Shown here: positions 7,730-19,423 of the stretch, piece after piece
Position numbering within the stretch: position 1 is the stretch's first letter
Layout of the letters: every line of letters begins with the position of its first letter
Assembly: GCF_900091525.1 (NCBI RefSeq)
Contig: NZ_FMCU01000004.1
Coordinates: 1 to 64,000 of the forward strand
Reading direction: 5' to 3'
DNA: 64,000 nt
DNA from: Micromonospora matsumotoense
GTDB taxonomy: Bacteria > Actinomycetota > Actinomycetes > Mycobacteriales > Micromonosporaceae
The notes under the pieces: generated by a model
Database searches by the model: none
What the model was told of the DNA's origin: nothing
Seen by the model: only the letters and a program-made list of their open reading frames with translations
Made by a program: the position numbers and the translations under genes

Positions 7730-8559
7730 GCAGCACCGTGCTGGCCACCGCGCCGCCGACCGCCGTCGCGGCCACACCGGACGCCGGCCGGCGACGACGT
7801 GCCGGCCGGCGCTGGCGGCGGCTGGTCAGCCCGGTCGTGCTCGTCGCCGGCTGGGAGGCCGCCGCCCGCGCCGGACTGCTCCCGCCGGAGAAGCTGCCCG
7901 CGCCGAGCCAGGTGCTCAGCACCGGCGTACGGCTGGCCGGCGATGGAACCCTCGGCGTCCACCTGCTCGACTCGCTCACCCGGGCGGGCGTCGGGTTGCT
8001 CGTCGGCGGGGTACTGGCCCTGCTGCTCGGCGTCGCCGCCGGCCTGCTCCGGCTCGGCGACGACCTGGTGGACCCGCCGGTGCAGATGGCCCGGATGCTG
8101 CCCCACCTGGGGCTCGTTCCGCTGCTGATCATCTGGGTGGGGATCGGTGAGTCGCTGAAGGTCACCCTGGTCGCGCTCGGGGTGTTCTTCCCGATCTACT
8201 TCAACACCTACGCCGGCATCCGGGACATCGACGAGCGGCTCGTCGAGGCGGCCCGTACCTGCGGACTCGGTCCCGCCGCCCGGCTGCGGCACGTGGTGCT
8301 GCCCGGGGCCCTGCCGTCGCTGTTCCTCGGGCTGCGGCTGGCGATCGGGGCGGCCTGGCTCAGCCTCGTCGTCGGCGAGCAGGTCAACGCCCAGACCGGC
8401 ATCGGCTTCCTGATGATGGAGGCCCGGGAGTTCAGCCAGACCGACGTGGTGGTGCTCGGCCTGGTCATCTACGCGCTGCTCGGGCTGCTGTCCGACGTCG
8501 CCCTGCGGGTGTGGGAGAGGAGGACGCTGACATGGCGACGCGGACTACGGGCAACCTGA
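7726..8559 (+). CDS. ssuC: Sulfonate ABC transporter permease
   Basis: A 277-residue BPD_transp_1-type permease with about six membrane segments. The EAA loop that contacts the ATPase is visible (YAGIRDIDERLVEAARTCGL, then LRHVVLPGALPSLFLGLRL). It forms the channel for sulfonate uptake with SsuA and SsuB. The first 40 residues are a basic, Ala-rich cytosolic extension. GTG 7726 overlaps the ssuA stop by 4 bases, and the 3' end overlaps ssuB by 28 bases, so the three are one translationally coupled operon. Confidence 0.9.
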   Translation: MSSTVLATAPPTAVAATPDAGRRRRAGRRWRRLVSPVVLVAGWEAAARAGLLPPEKLPAPSQVLSTGVRLAGDGTLGVHLLDSLTRAGVGLLVGGVLALLLGVAAGLLRLGDDLVDPPVQMARMLPHLGLVPLLIIWVGIGESLKVTLVALGVFFPIYFNTYAGIRDIDERLVEAARTCGLGPAARLRHVVLPGALPSLFLGLRLAIGAAWLSLVVGEQVNAQTGIGFLMMEAREFSQTDVVVLGLVIYALLGLLSDVALRVWERRTLTWRRGLRAT

Positions 8560-9284
8560 CCGGCCCGACGGGCGGGACCGGCGACGCGGCGGCGGTGCTC
8601 ACCGCCCACGGGGTGCGGCGGGCCTTCGACGGCCGACCGGTGCTCGCCGGGGTCGACCTGTCCATCGCCGCCGGTGAGGTGGTGGCGCTGCTCGGCGGGA
8701 GCGGCTCCGGCAAGAGCACGCTGCTGCGGGTCCTCGCCGGCCTGGACGCCGAGGCCACCGGTCGGACCGGGCTGCGCGGCACCGCCGCCGTGGTCTTCCA
8801 GGAGCACCGGCTGCTGCCCTGGAAGCGGGTGGGCGACAACGTCGCGCTCGGGTTGACCGGGCCCGACGTACGCGCCCGGGTGGACCGGGCCCTGGCCGAG
8901 GTGGGGCTGGCCGATCGACGCCGGGCCTGGCCGGCCGAGCTCTCCGGTGGTCAGGCGCAACGCGTCGCGGTGGCCCGTGCCCTGGTCCGGGGGCCGGACC
9001 TGCTGCTGCTCGACGAGCCGTTCGGGGCGCTCGACGCGCTGACCCGGCTGCGGATGCAGTCCCTGCTGCGTCGGCTGCGCGCCGAGCACGGCTTCGCCGC
9101 CCTGCTGGTCACCCACGACGTGGAGGAGGCGCTGCTGCTCGCCGACCGGATCCTGCTGCTCGACGGGGGCGTCATAGCCGAGGAGATCCCCGTCGACCTG
9201 GACCCCGCCCGCTCCCCCGACCAGCCCGCCTTCGGCGCGTTGCGTCGCCGCCTGCTCGACCGCCTCGGCGTACCCGCCGCCTGA
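8532..9284 (+). CDS. ssuB: Sulfonate ABC transporter ATPase
   Basis: A 250-residue ABC ATPase with Walker A GGSGSGKST (residues 55-63), Q-loop VFQEHRLLPWKRV, signature LSGGQAQR, Walker B LLLLDEP and H-loop LLVTHDVEEAL. The VFQEHRLLPW Q-loop is typical of the SsuB/TauB group. It powers sulfonate import. I chose ATG 8532 within the end of ssuC; a GTG at 8511 would add seven residues. It is followed after 15 bp by the methanethiol oxidase homologue with a GGAGG site, so the operon probably continues. Confidence 0.9.
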   Translation: MATRTTGNLTGPTGGTGDAAAVLTAHGVRRAFDGRPVLAGVDLSIAAGEVVALLGGSGSGKSTLLRVLAGLDAEATGRTGLRGTAAVVFQEHRLLPWKRVGDNVALGLTGPDVRARVDRALAEVGLADRRRAWPAELSGGQAQRVAVARALVRGPDLLLLDEPFGALDALTRLRMQSLLRRLRAEHGFAALLVTHDVEEALLLADRILLLDGGVIAEEIPVDLDPARSPDQPAFGALRRRLLDRLGVPAA

Positions 9285-9299
9285 CCACCGGAGGTTCCG

Positions 9300-10718
9300 A
9301 TGACCCGCTGGACACCCGACCCGAGCTTCTATCCCTCCCCCCGCGAGGCGGCCACCGCGCCCGCCGAGAAGCTGGCCTACGTCGCCGCGTTCGACCGTAC
9401 GGCGCAGCGGCCGGACGCGATCGTCGTGCTCGACACCGATCCGGAATCCGCCGACTACGGCCGGGTGGTCGGCTGGACCGACCTGCCGCACACCGGCGAC
9501 GAGCTGCACCACTTCGGGTGGAACGCGTGCAGCAGCGCGCTCTGCCCGACCGCCCCGCACCCGCACGTCGAGCGGCGCTACCTGATCGTGCCGGGGCTGC
9601 GGTCGTCCCGCATCCACGTGTTCGACACCCGACCGGACCCGCGCGCCCCGCAACTGGTGAAGGTGATCGGCGCACAGGAGCTGGCCGAGAAGTCGGGCTA
9701 CTCCCGCCCGCACACCGTGCACTGCGGCCCGGACGGCATCTACCTGTCGGCGCTCGGCGGCGTCGACGGTGCCGAGGGTCCCGGCGGCATCGCCGTGCTC
9801 GACCACACCACGTTCGCCGTCCGGGGGGCCTGGGAGGCCGACCGGGGCCCGCAGTTCCTGGCGTACGACGTGTGGTGGCACCTCACCCAGGACGTGCTGG
9901 TCACCAGCGAGTGGGGCACCCCGTCGATGATCGAGGACGGCATCGTCGGTGAGCTGCTGCTGGGGCGGAAATACGGGCACGCGATCCACTTCTGGGACCT
10001 CGCGAAGCGCCGGCACGTGCAGCGGGTCGACCTCGGCGACCAGTACCAGATGCCGCTCGAACTGCGCCCCGCGCACGACCCGACCCGGTCGTACGGCTTC
10101 GTGGGGGTGGTGATCAGCGTCGAGGACCTGTCGGCGTCGGTCTGGTTGTGGCACCGCGACGGCGCGGGCGCGGACGCCCCGTGGGCGGTGACCCGGGTGA
10201 TCGACATCCCGGCGGAACCCGCCGATCCGGCCGACCTGCCGGACCTGCTCAAGCCGTTCGGCGCGGTGCCACCGCTGGTCACCGACATCGACCTGTCGGT
10301 GGACGACCGGTTCCTCTACGTCTCCTGCTGGGGCACCGGGGAGCTGCGCCAGTACGACGTCAGCGACCCGTTCCACCCGGTGCTGGTCGGCTCGGTGCGG
10401 CTCGGGGGCATCGTGGCCCGCACCGCCCATCCGGCCGCGCCGGACGAGCCGCTCGCCGGCGGCCCGCAGATGGTGGAGATCAGTCGGGACGGTCGGCGGG
10501 TCTATGTCAGCAACTCGCTCTACGGCTCCTGGGACGACCAGTTCTATCCCGACGGGGTGGGCGCCTGGCTGGCCAAGCTGGACGTCGACCCGGAGCGCGG
10601 CGGCCTCACCCCGGACGAGCGGTTCTTCCCGCACGGCGAGGAGTTCCGGGGGCTGCGGGTGCACCAGACCCGGTTGCAGGGTGGCGACGCCAGCTCCGAC
10701 TCGTACTGCTTCCCGTGA
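9300..10718 (+). CDS. mtoX: Methanethiol oxidase / selenium-binding protein (SELENBP1 family)
   Basis: A 472-residue beta-propeller protein closely resembling SELENBP1/MtoX along its whole length: DELHHFGWNACSSALC, VPGLRSSRIHVFDTRPDPRAP, HTVHCGPDG, VTSEWGTPSM, LYVSCWGTGELRQYDVSDP, GGPQMVEISRDGRRVYVSNSLYGSWDDQFYP and the C-terminal GGDASSDSY. Family members are copper enzymes oxidising methanethiol to formaldehyde, H2S and H2O2. Its position after ssuACB and before a sulfite-oxidase-like gene supports an organosulfur role. Substrate is inferred from the family. It overlaps the next gene's GTG by 4 bases. Confidence 0.85.
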   Translation: MTRWTPDPSFYPSPREAATAPAEKLAYVAAFDRTAQRPDAIVVLDTDPESADYGRVVGWTDLPHTGDELHHFGWNACSSALCPTAPHPHVERRYLIVPGLRSSRIHVFDTRPDPRAPQLVKVIGAQELAEKSGYSRPHTVHCGPDGIYLSALGGVDGAEGPGGIAVLDHTTFAVRGAWEADRGPQFLAYDVWWHLTQDVLVTSEWGTPSMIEDGIVGELLLGRKYGHAIHFWDLAKRRHVQRVDLGDQYQMPLELRPAHDPTRSYGFVGVVISVEDLSASVWLWHRDGAGADAPWAVTRVIDIPAEPADPADLPDLLKPFGAVPPLVTDIDLSVDDRFLYVSCWGTGELRQYDVSDPFHPVLVGSVRLGGIVARTAHPAAPDEPLAGGPQMVEISRDGRRVYVSNSLYGSWDDQFYPDGVGAWLAKLDVDPERGGLTPDERFFPHGEEFRGLRVHQTRLQGGDASSDSYCFP

Positions 10719-11350
10719 CCGGGCGGACCCTGCTGGCGTTGGCGGCGCTCGGCGCGTTCCACGGGTTGAACCCGGCGATGGGGTGGCTCTTCGCGGTCGC
10801 CCGGGGGTTGCAACAGCGCCGCCGGACGGCGCTGCTGGCCGCGCTGCCCCCGATCGCGGCGGGTCACCTGGCCTCGGTGGCGGTGGTCGCCGCGCTGGTC
10901 ACCGCCACCCGCTCGGTCACCGCCAGCACCGCGCTGACGGTGACCGGCGGGGCGGTGCTGGTCGGCTTCGGGCTGTGGCGGCTGCTGTCGCAGCGGCACT
11001 TCCGCTGGGCCGGGATGCGGATGTCGGCGGCGCAGGTGGCCGGCTGGTCGTTCCTGATGTCGTCGGCGCACGGCGCCGGGTTGATGCTGCTGCCGGTGCT
11101 GCTGGCCGATCCGCCGCCGGCCGGCGGGCACGCCGGACACCTGGCGGCGGCGTCGGCCGGCGCGCTGCCCGGCCTGGTCGCGGCCGGCGTGCACACCCTG
11201 GCCATGCTGGGCGTCGCGCTGACCGTCGCGCTGGTGGTGTACGAGGTGCTGGGGGTCGGGGTGCTGCGTCGGGTCTGGTTCAACGTGGACCGGCTCTGGG
11301 CCGGGGTGCTGGTCGCGGCCGGGGTGGTGACGTTGGCCGCCGCGATCTGA
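10715..11350 (+). CDS. Polytopic membrane protein coupled to mtoX
   Basis: A 211-residue protein with about six hydrophobic segments and little outside them. Notable pieces are GAFHGLNPAMGWLFAVARG near the N-terminus, SSAHGAGLMLLPVLL mid-protein and a His-containing loop (GGHAGH). I do not recognise a characterised family. GTG 10715 overlaps the mtoX stop (GTGA), so it is translationally coupled to that cuproenzyme. A role in metal delivery or in export of a sulfur product is plausible but unproven. The conserved-looking HGLNP and HGAG motifs lie inside predicted helices and could bind metal. Confidence 0.7.
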   Translation: MTGRTLLALAALGAFHGLNPAMGWLFAVARGLQQRRRTALLAALPPIAAGHLASVAVVAALVTATRSVTASTALTVTGGAVLVGFGLWRLLSQRHFRWAGMRMSAAQVAGWSFLMSSAHGAGLMLLPVLLADPPPAGGHAGHLAAASAGALPGLVAAGVHTLAMLGVALTVALVVYEVLGVGVLRRVWFNVDRLWAGVLVAAGVVTLAAAI

Positions 11351-11394
11351 CCGGATGGCCCCGACCGTGGTCGCCCAGTGGTCCTGCCCGGCGG

Positions 11395-11423
11395 GTAACT
11401 CCTACTGATTCAATAGGAGTTAC
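11395..11423. promoter_or_regulatory. Perfect dyad upstream of sulfite-oxidase gene
   Basis: GTAACTCCTA (11395-11404) and TAGGAGTTAC (11414-11423) form a perfect 10-bp inverted repeat with a 9-base spacer, ending 25 bases before the GTG. The core CCTA-N9-TAGG matches the ssuD/ssuA dyad in spacing. Confidence 0.65.
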
Positions 11424-11448
11424 CGTCGCCGAGCCGAAGGAGCCCCCG

Positions 11449-12723
11449 GTGTCCACCGTTGTGTCGTACGACGAGGCAGACCATGACGCCCACCGGGCCC
11501 GGCAGTGGCTGTCCGGCCAGGCCCGGGACCCCGGGGTGTCCCGCGCCGAACTGATCGCACTGGGCACGGCGATGAGCGCCCTCGCCGCCGACGACGGACG
11601 GGAGCCGGTCGCGCTCGCCGCCGAGCCGGTCGGGGTGGACCCGGGCATCGTCAAGCCGCTCGACCCCGCGCTGCTCACGCCCCGCGACGGCAACGCCGAG
11701 ATGCGGTGGGAGGCGATGGCCGGCCAGGGGTACGTGGTGCCGAACGACCGCTTCTTCGTCCGCAACCACACCCACACCCCCCGGCTGGACGCCGACACCT
11801 GGCGACTGCGGCTGTACGGCGACGGCCTGCGCGACGCCCCGACCCGGGACGCCCCGGTCGAGTTCGGCTACGCCGACCTGCGGGCGCTGCCCGCCGTCGA
11901 GCTCCCCGCCCTGGTCGAGTGCGCCGGCAACGGGCGGCACTTCTTCGCCAGCCAGCAGGACACCCCGGCCGCCGGGGTGCCGTGGCGGCTCGGTGGCGTC
12001 GGGGTGGCCCGCTGGCGGGGCGTGCCGTTGGCCACCGTGCTGCGGCACGCCGGGCTGACCGCCGACGCGGTGGACGTGATGCCGGAGGGCCTGGACCCGC
12101 CGTACGTCACCGGGGGTGTCGACCTCGGCCGGGTACGCCGTCCGCTGCCGATCGGCAAGGCCCTCGACGACGTGCTGCTGGCGTACGAGATGAACGGTGC
12201 GCCGCTGCCTGCCGACCACGGCTTCCCGGTACGGGTGGTGGTGCCCGGCTGGATCGGCATCTCCTCGGTCAAGTGGGTCGGTGCGATCGAGGTCTCCACC
12301 GCGCCACTCTTCTCCCCGTGGAACACCAGCCTCTACCGGATGTTCGGTCCCGGCCGGCCGACCGATGGTGGGCCGGCGGACACGCAGTCGGTCAAGAGCG
12401 CGTTCGAGCTGCCCTGGGACGCCCGACTGACGGCCGGCGTCGAAACCACGCTGACCGGCCGGTCCTGGTCCGGGGCGGGCCCGATCGACCGGGTCGAGGT
12501 GGACACGGGCGACGGGTGGCAGCCCGCCACCCTGGTCGGGGCGGATCGGGATGGGCCCTGGCAGCGGTGGTCGACGCGGTGGTGTCCGCCGACCGCCGGC
12601 CGGTGGACGCTGCGGGCGCGCGCGGTGGACGTGACCGGTCGGGGTCAGCCCGACCGGGCCCCCTGCAACGACCTCGGATACCTCTTCGACGGGGTGGTCC
12701 GGCACCCGGTCACGGCGGTCTGA
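11449..12723 (+). CDS. Sulfite-oxidase-like molybdopterin enzyme
   Basis: A 424-residue cytosolic-type protein with an oxidoreductase molybdopterin-binding domain (about residues 85-280) and a Mo-co dimerisation domain (about 300-420). The molybdenum-ligand Cys is seen in LVECAGNGRHFF (Cys158). Other family marks are FFVRNHTHTP, HGFPVRVVVPGWIGISSVKWV and the C-terminal GYLFDGVV. Family enzymes oxidise sulfite to sulfate, which suits a locus where SsuD releases sulfite. No export signal is visible. GTG 11449 is preceded by GAAGGAG at proper spacing. The upstream dyad suggests control by the same factor as ssuACB. Confidence 0.87.
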   Translation: MSTVVSYDEADHDAHRARQWLSGQARDPGVSRAELIALGTAMSALAADDGREPVALAAEPVGVDPGIVKPLDPALLTPRDGNAEMRWEAMAGQGYVVPNDRFFVRNHTHTPRLDADTWRLRLYGDGLRDAPTRDAPVEFGYADLRALPAVELPALVECAGNGRHFFASQQDTPAAGVPWRLGGVGVARWRGVPLATVLRHAGLTADAVDVMPEGLDPPYVTGGVDLGRVRRPLPIGKALDDVLLAYEMNGAPLPADHGFPVRVVVPGWIGISSVKWVGAIEVSTAPLFSPWNTSLYRMFGPGRPTDGGPADTQSVKSAFELPWDARLTAGVETTLTGRSWSGAGPIDRVEVDTGDGWQPATLVGADRDGPWQRWSTRWCPPTAGRWTLRARAVDVTGRGQPDRAPCNDLGYLFDGVVRHPVTAV

Positions 12724-12855
12724 CCCGCCCGTCGCCGGTCCGGCCCTCCCCGCGGCGGGGCCACCGGCCGCAGGGCTGCCCGGCGGGTGCCGGGCGGCGG
12801 GTCACCCTCGCCGCGTGGATCGGTCGGCCGCCCGGGTGCGACGGGCGGCCGGCCG

Positions 12856-12889
12856 CCCCGGCGCGACGATCGCCGCCGCCGCGCCGGGG
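12856..12889. terminator. Hairpin between convergent sulfite-oxidase and xylanase genes
   Basis: CCCCGGCGCG (12856-12865) pairs perfectly with CGCGCCGGGG (12880-12889) around a 14-base loop. It is placed to terminate both converging transcripts. Confidence 0.6.
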
Positions 12890-12912
12890 TGGGGTCCGGG
12901 ATCGGACCGGGG

Positions 12913-14325
<1,413 letters not shown>

Positions 14326-14475
14326 TCAAGACGGTGAGGGGTGCACCGTCCCGACCTTTCGCCCGAGTGCGGTGGCCGGCCTGGGGGGGCGGGGTGGTCG
14401 CCCGGAGGCCACGCCCGCCTGTGCCGTCGCTCAGCCGCCATCGCCGAGGTCGAGGGGTTACCCGGTTGACGCTAT

Positions 14476-14501
14476 CGAAACACCTCCGAAAGTTCAACGA
14501 A
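14476..14501. promoter_or_regulatory. Phased CGAA(A) repeats in xylanase promoter region
   Basis: CGAAA at 14476 and 14487 and CGAA at 14498 are spaced exactly 11 bp apart, one helical turn. CGAAAGTT resembles half of the CGAAACTTTCG element described in Streptomyces xylanase promoters. This is about 160-190 bp upstream of the xylanase ATG. Regulatory role inferred. Confidence 0.4.
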
Positions 14502-14551
14502 CGTCGATGCCGGAGCCGCCACCACTCGGCCCGGTGCCGCCGGAGCCGCCG

Positions 14552-16498
14552 CTACTCGGAGGCGGCGAGGTAGCCGCTCGCCTGGAGTTCGAACAGCTCC
14601 CGGTAGGGTCCGTCGGCGGCCATCAACGCGTCGTGGTTGCCCTGCTGCACCAGCCGACCGTGGTCCATCACGAAGATCTGGTCGGCGTGTCGGACGTTGG
14701 CCAACCGGTGGGTGATCAGCACGACCGTCCGGTCGGGCCGTCGACGCAGGTGCTGGAAGAGCGCGTGCTCGGCGCGGGCGTCGAGGGCCGCCGACGGCTC
14801 GTCGCAGATCAGCAACCGGGCGTCGCGGTAGAGGCCCCGGGCGGCCACCAGCCGCTGCCACTGCCCACCGGAGAGGTCGTGGCCGTTCTTGAACTCCCGG
14901 GCCAGCAGGGTGTCGTAGCCGAACGGCAGACCGGCGATCATGTCGTGCGCGGCGGCCGACCGGGCGGCGTCCTCGACGGTCGGACCGGCCGCGTCCGGGG
15001 ACCGGTCGTACCGGCCGATGCGGATGTTCTGCGCGGCGGTGAAGGGGAACTTCCACCACTCCTGGGTCATCACCGCCACCTGGGCGGCGGTCGCCGCCGG
15101 GTCCAGCTCCGCGACGTCCACCCCGTCCCACCGGATCACCCCGCCGGTGGGCCGGTAGAGACCGGCGATCAGCTTGGCCAGGGTGGTCTTGCCGGAGCCG
15201 TTCTCGCCGACCAGGGCGATCACCTCACCCCGCCGGACGGTCAGGCTGACCTCGTCCACCGCCGGGGCGTCGGTGTCCGGATAGCGGAGGCTGACCCGGT
15301 CCAGCTCGATGCACTCGAAGCCGGCGGCGGGCCGCCCCTGCCCGGCGGCGGTGCGGCTGTCGGCCCGGTCGAGGAAGTCCCGGTAGTCCTGGTAGTAGAG
15401 GGCGTCCTCGTAGAGGTTGTTGGTGGCATAGACGGCGAGCGCGAGGCTGCTGCGCGCCGACTGGAGCGCGAGCAGGGCGGTCGCCGCCGCGGCCAACGCG
15501 ACCACGCCGGTGAGCAGCAGGCCGCCGAGCACGGCGTAGATCGCGAAGGCGGCGATCCCGCCGACGGACATCCCGACGGCCCGGGTCCGGCTCTGCGCCC
15601 GGGCCAGCCGCAGCAGCGCGGCGGTCTCGACGGTCATCATCCGCCGGAACTCGGTGAGCAGGAAGTCCCGCATCTGGTAGGCCCGGACCTCGGCGGCGGT
15701 GTGCCGATTGGCCATCAGGTGGGCCAGCATCCACATCCGGCGACGACGGTTGATCCGGGCCAGCATGTCGAGGTACTGCCGGCGGGCCATCCTGACCGCG
15801 GTGACCGCCTCGGGCACTGCGGCGAGCAGCAGGCACGGCAGCAGCACCGGTTGGATCACGGTCACCGCGGCGGCGGTGGCCAGCACCCCCACCACCCCCG
15901 TGATCAGGTTGACGGTGTGGTCCACGATGGATGCCGCCTCGGCCATCCCCCGGTCGCGGACCCGGTCCATCTCCTCGGCGAAGCCGGCGTCGTCGAAGGC
16001 GGCCAGCTCGACCGCCGTGGTGGTCTCGAACAGCCGCAGCTCCACCGCGTAGTTGATCTGCGGAATCAGCCGGGCCTGCGCCCAGCCGGCGGTGACGGTC
16101 AGCGTGCCCTTCGCGGTCACCGCCGCCGCGGCCAGCACCAGCGCGGGCAGCGCGGCACGGACCCGGTCCGGCGTCGGGCCGGCGGCGAACAGCTCGCGCA
16201 GCACGCCGGTGGTGGCGAGCAGGCCGAGCGTGGTCATCACCCCGGCAGCGAGGTTGAGGCCGATCGCGACCAGGGTGTCGCGCCGGTTGGTCGCCCAGGC
16301 CAACGCGATGGCCTCGCGCACCAGCCGGGGCAGCCGACGGGCCACCGCACGGAAGCTGGTGTGCGCGAACTCGGTGGCGTGGTGCATCCAGCCGCCGTCC
16401 GCCAGCTCCGGCAGGTCCAGCCCGTCGTCCGCCGGTCCGGCGGCCTCGTCGGGTCCGTCCGTGGGGGTCGAACGGCGGGGGCCGATCACCGTCGCCAT
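14552..16498 (-). CDS. ABC exporter, fused permease and ATPase
   Basis: A 648-residue half-transporter: a cytosolic N-terminus of about 60 residues, a six-helix ABC membrane domain (about 60-360), then a nucleotide-binding domain with Walker [10 protein letters not shown], signature LSGGQWQR, Walker [13 protein letters not shown] and H-loop [10 protein letters not shown]. It probably works as a homodimer exporting a hydrophobic compound or peptide. Substrate is unknown, and nothing next to it points to one. The ATG at 16498 has a GGGAGGA site. It diverges from pgi. The coding frame stays open far upstream on this strand, but codon pattern and the SD argue for this start. Confidence 0.87.
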   Translation of the reverse strand: MATVIGPRRSTPTDGPDEAAGPADDGLDLPELADGGWMHHATEFAHTSFRAVARRLPRLVREAIALAWATNRRDTLVAIGLNLAAGVMTTLGLLATTGVLRELFAAGPTPDRVRAALPALVLAAAAVTAKGTLTVTAGWAQARLIPQINYAVELRLFETTTAVELAAFDDAGFAEEMDRVRDRGMAEAASIVDHTVNLITGVVGVLATAAAVTVIQPVLLPCLLLAAVPEAVTAVRMARRQYLDMLARINRRRRMWMLAHLMANRHTAAEVRAYQMRDFLLTEFRRMMTVETAALLRLARAQSRTRAVGMSVGGIAAFAIYAVLGGLLLTGVVALAAAATALLALQSARSSLALAVYATNNLYEDALYYQDYRDFLDRADSRTAAGQGRPAAGFECIELDRVSLRYPDTDAPAVDEVSLTVRRGEVIALVGENGSGKTTLAKLIAGLYRPTGGVIRWDGVDVAELDPAATAAQVAVMTQEWWKFPFTAAQNIRIGRYDRSPDAAGPTVEDAARSAAAHDMIAGLPFGYDTLLAREFKNGHDLSGGQWQRLVAARGLYRDARLLICDEPSAALDARAEHALFQHLRRRPDRTVVLITHRLANVRHADQIFVMDHGRLVQQGNHDALMAADGPYRELFELQASGYLAASE

Positions 16499-16735
16499 GG
16501 GTCCTCCCGGGCCGAAGGGGCGGGGCACGGCGAGCCTACTGTCGGCGACGAGGCGATGTCGTCCCGTGGTCGGCGTGTCGTACACCTGTCGCATTGGCGT
16601 GTCGTCGGGCACGCCGGGCCGGCGGCTGCGCCGGGTCGCGTCGCGTGGCCGCGTCCCGGGTGGCAGGCTGGGACGCGAACCGTCGGCGCACCATGCGGGA
16701 CGCCGACGACCGTCGTGAAGGAGAAGATCGACCCG
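16499..16735. promoter_or_regulatory. Divergent promoter region, ABC exporter / pgi
   Basis: This 237-base region separates two divergent genes. GGCGTGTCGT occurs twice (16572-16581 and 16596-16605), 24 bp apart, and the first copy is part of a GTGT-CGT-ACAC dyad. A TANNNT-type box for the exporter (TAGGCT on the minus strand) lies near 16535. These are candidate operator elements only. Confidence 0.35.
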
Positions 16736-18373
<1,638 letters not shown>

Positions 18374-18429
18374 GGTCCACGCGGCCGCTCCCGGGCACCC
18401 CGGCAACGGCCACCGTGAGGTCCGTCGGG

Positions 18430-18468
18430 ACGGCGGCCGGGTCACCCGACCCGGCCGCCGTTTCTTTC
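18430..18468 (+). terminator. Rho-independent terminator after pgi
   Basis: A 13-bp stem (18430-18442 with 18449-18461) with a 6-base loop is followed by TTTCTTTC. It is one of the few hairpins here with a T-rich tail and lies 56 bases after the pgi stop. Confidence 0.85.
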
Positions 18469-18474
18469 GGTACG

Positions 18475-18489
18475 ACTGGTCCAACCAGT
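18475..18489. promoter_or_regulatory. FadR/GntR-type operator
   Basis: ACTGGTCCAACCAGT is a perfect 15-bp dyad with core TGGT-N3-ACCA, the classic half-site arrangement of FadR-subfamily GntR proteins. It sits 35 bp before the GTG of a FadR-type gene, so autoregulation is the simple reading. Confidence 0.7.
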
Positions 18490-18524
18490 TGACGGGTTGA
18501 TGGGTACGCCGGCACACTGCTGCC

Positions 18525-19226
18525 GTGGCCTTCGTCCCCGTGCCCCGCAGCTCCGTCTCCGACCACGTCTTCGCCCAGCTCCGCGACGCCATCGTCAGCG
18601 GGCGGCACCGGCCGGGCGACCCGCTGCCCGGTGAACGCGAGCTGGCCGCCGCCTTCGCCGTCAACCGGCACGCCGTACGCGAGGCGCTGCGCCGGCTCCA
18701 ACAACTCGGACTGCTGCGGGTCAGCCGGGGCGGCGTCACCCGGGTGCTGGACTGGCGGGTGCACGCCGGTCTCGACCTGGCCCTGTCCCTCGTCCAGTCC
18801 GGCGACGTGCTGCCGGTGGAGCACCTGGTCCGGGACATGCTGGAGATGCGCGCCTGCGTCGGGGTCGACGCGGCCCGGCGCTGCGCCTTCCGGGCCGGCG
18901 GGGCGGTAGGGCGGGTCGTCGTCGACACCGTGGAGCGGTTCGCCGCGCTCGCGCCCGACCTGGCCGCCATGGCCGAGGCCAACATCGCGCTGTGGCGGCA
19001 CATCGTCACCGGCAGCGGCAACACCGCCTACCTGCTCTCCTTCAACAGCCTGGTGGCCGGGGCGCTGGCCGTCGGCGAGGTGCCGCCGCAGCGACGCGCG
19101 GCCGAGTTGCTGGACGTGGCCGGGCACCGCCGGCTGGCCGCCGCGATCGCCGACGGCCGGGGCGACGACGCCGCCACCGAGGCACACACCCTGCTCACCG
19201 CCTCCCTCACCGCCCCCACCGGCTGA
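18525..19226 (+). CDS. FadR-subfamily GntR transcriptional regulator
   Basis: A 233-residue regulator with an N-terminal GntR winged helix (residues 8-75: VSDHVFAQLRDAIVSGRHRPG, LPGERELAAAFAVNRHAVREALRRLQQLG) and an all-helical FCD effector domain (about 85-225). FCD domains usually bind carboxylates or sugar acids through a metal held by Asp and His residues; here MRACVGVDAARR and ANIALWRHIVTGSGN are in the right places, but the ligand is not deducible. GTG 18525 is the family-like start. It lies just downstream of its probable operator and ahead of the fatty-acid-hydroxylase gene, which it may also control. Confidence 0.88.
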   Translation: MAFVPVPRSSVSDHVFAQLRDAIVSGRHRPGDPLPGERELAAAFAVNRHAVREALRRLQQLGLLRVSRGGVTRVLDWRVHAGLDLALSLVQSGDVLPVEHLVRDMLEMRACVGVDAARRCAFRAGGAVGRVVVDTVERFAALAPDLAAMAEANIALWRHIVTGSGNTAYLLSFNSLVAGALAVGEVPPQRRAAELLDVAGHRRLAAAIADGRGDDAATEAHTLLTASLTAPTG

Positions 19227-19344
19227 CCGCCACCCGGTTCACCCGCCAGCCGCCAGCCACTCCACCGGGCTGACCGCCGGCCCGACCAGCCGATCGTCGT
19301 CCACCCCGCCAACTGACCGCCATCCGGCCCGCCGACCCCGCTCA

Positions 19345-19364
19345 CCCCACCCCACCCCACCCCA
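19345..19364 (-). repeat. (CCCCA)4 tract, G-quadruplex motif on minus strand
   Basis: Four CCCCA units in a row give GGGG runs separated by single T on the minus strand, a canonical and very stable quadruplex pattern. It lies 60 bp before the hydroxylase ATG. Such a pentamer array can also slip in replication. Confidence 0.7.
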
Positions 19365-19423
19365 CCGGCCCCGTCCCGGGCGTCCGTCCCCACCGCCCGC
19401 CTCCCGGAAGGCACGCCTCGCGC

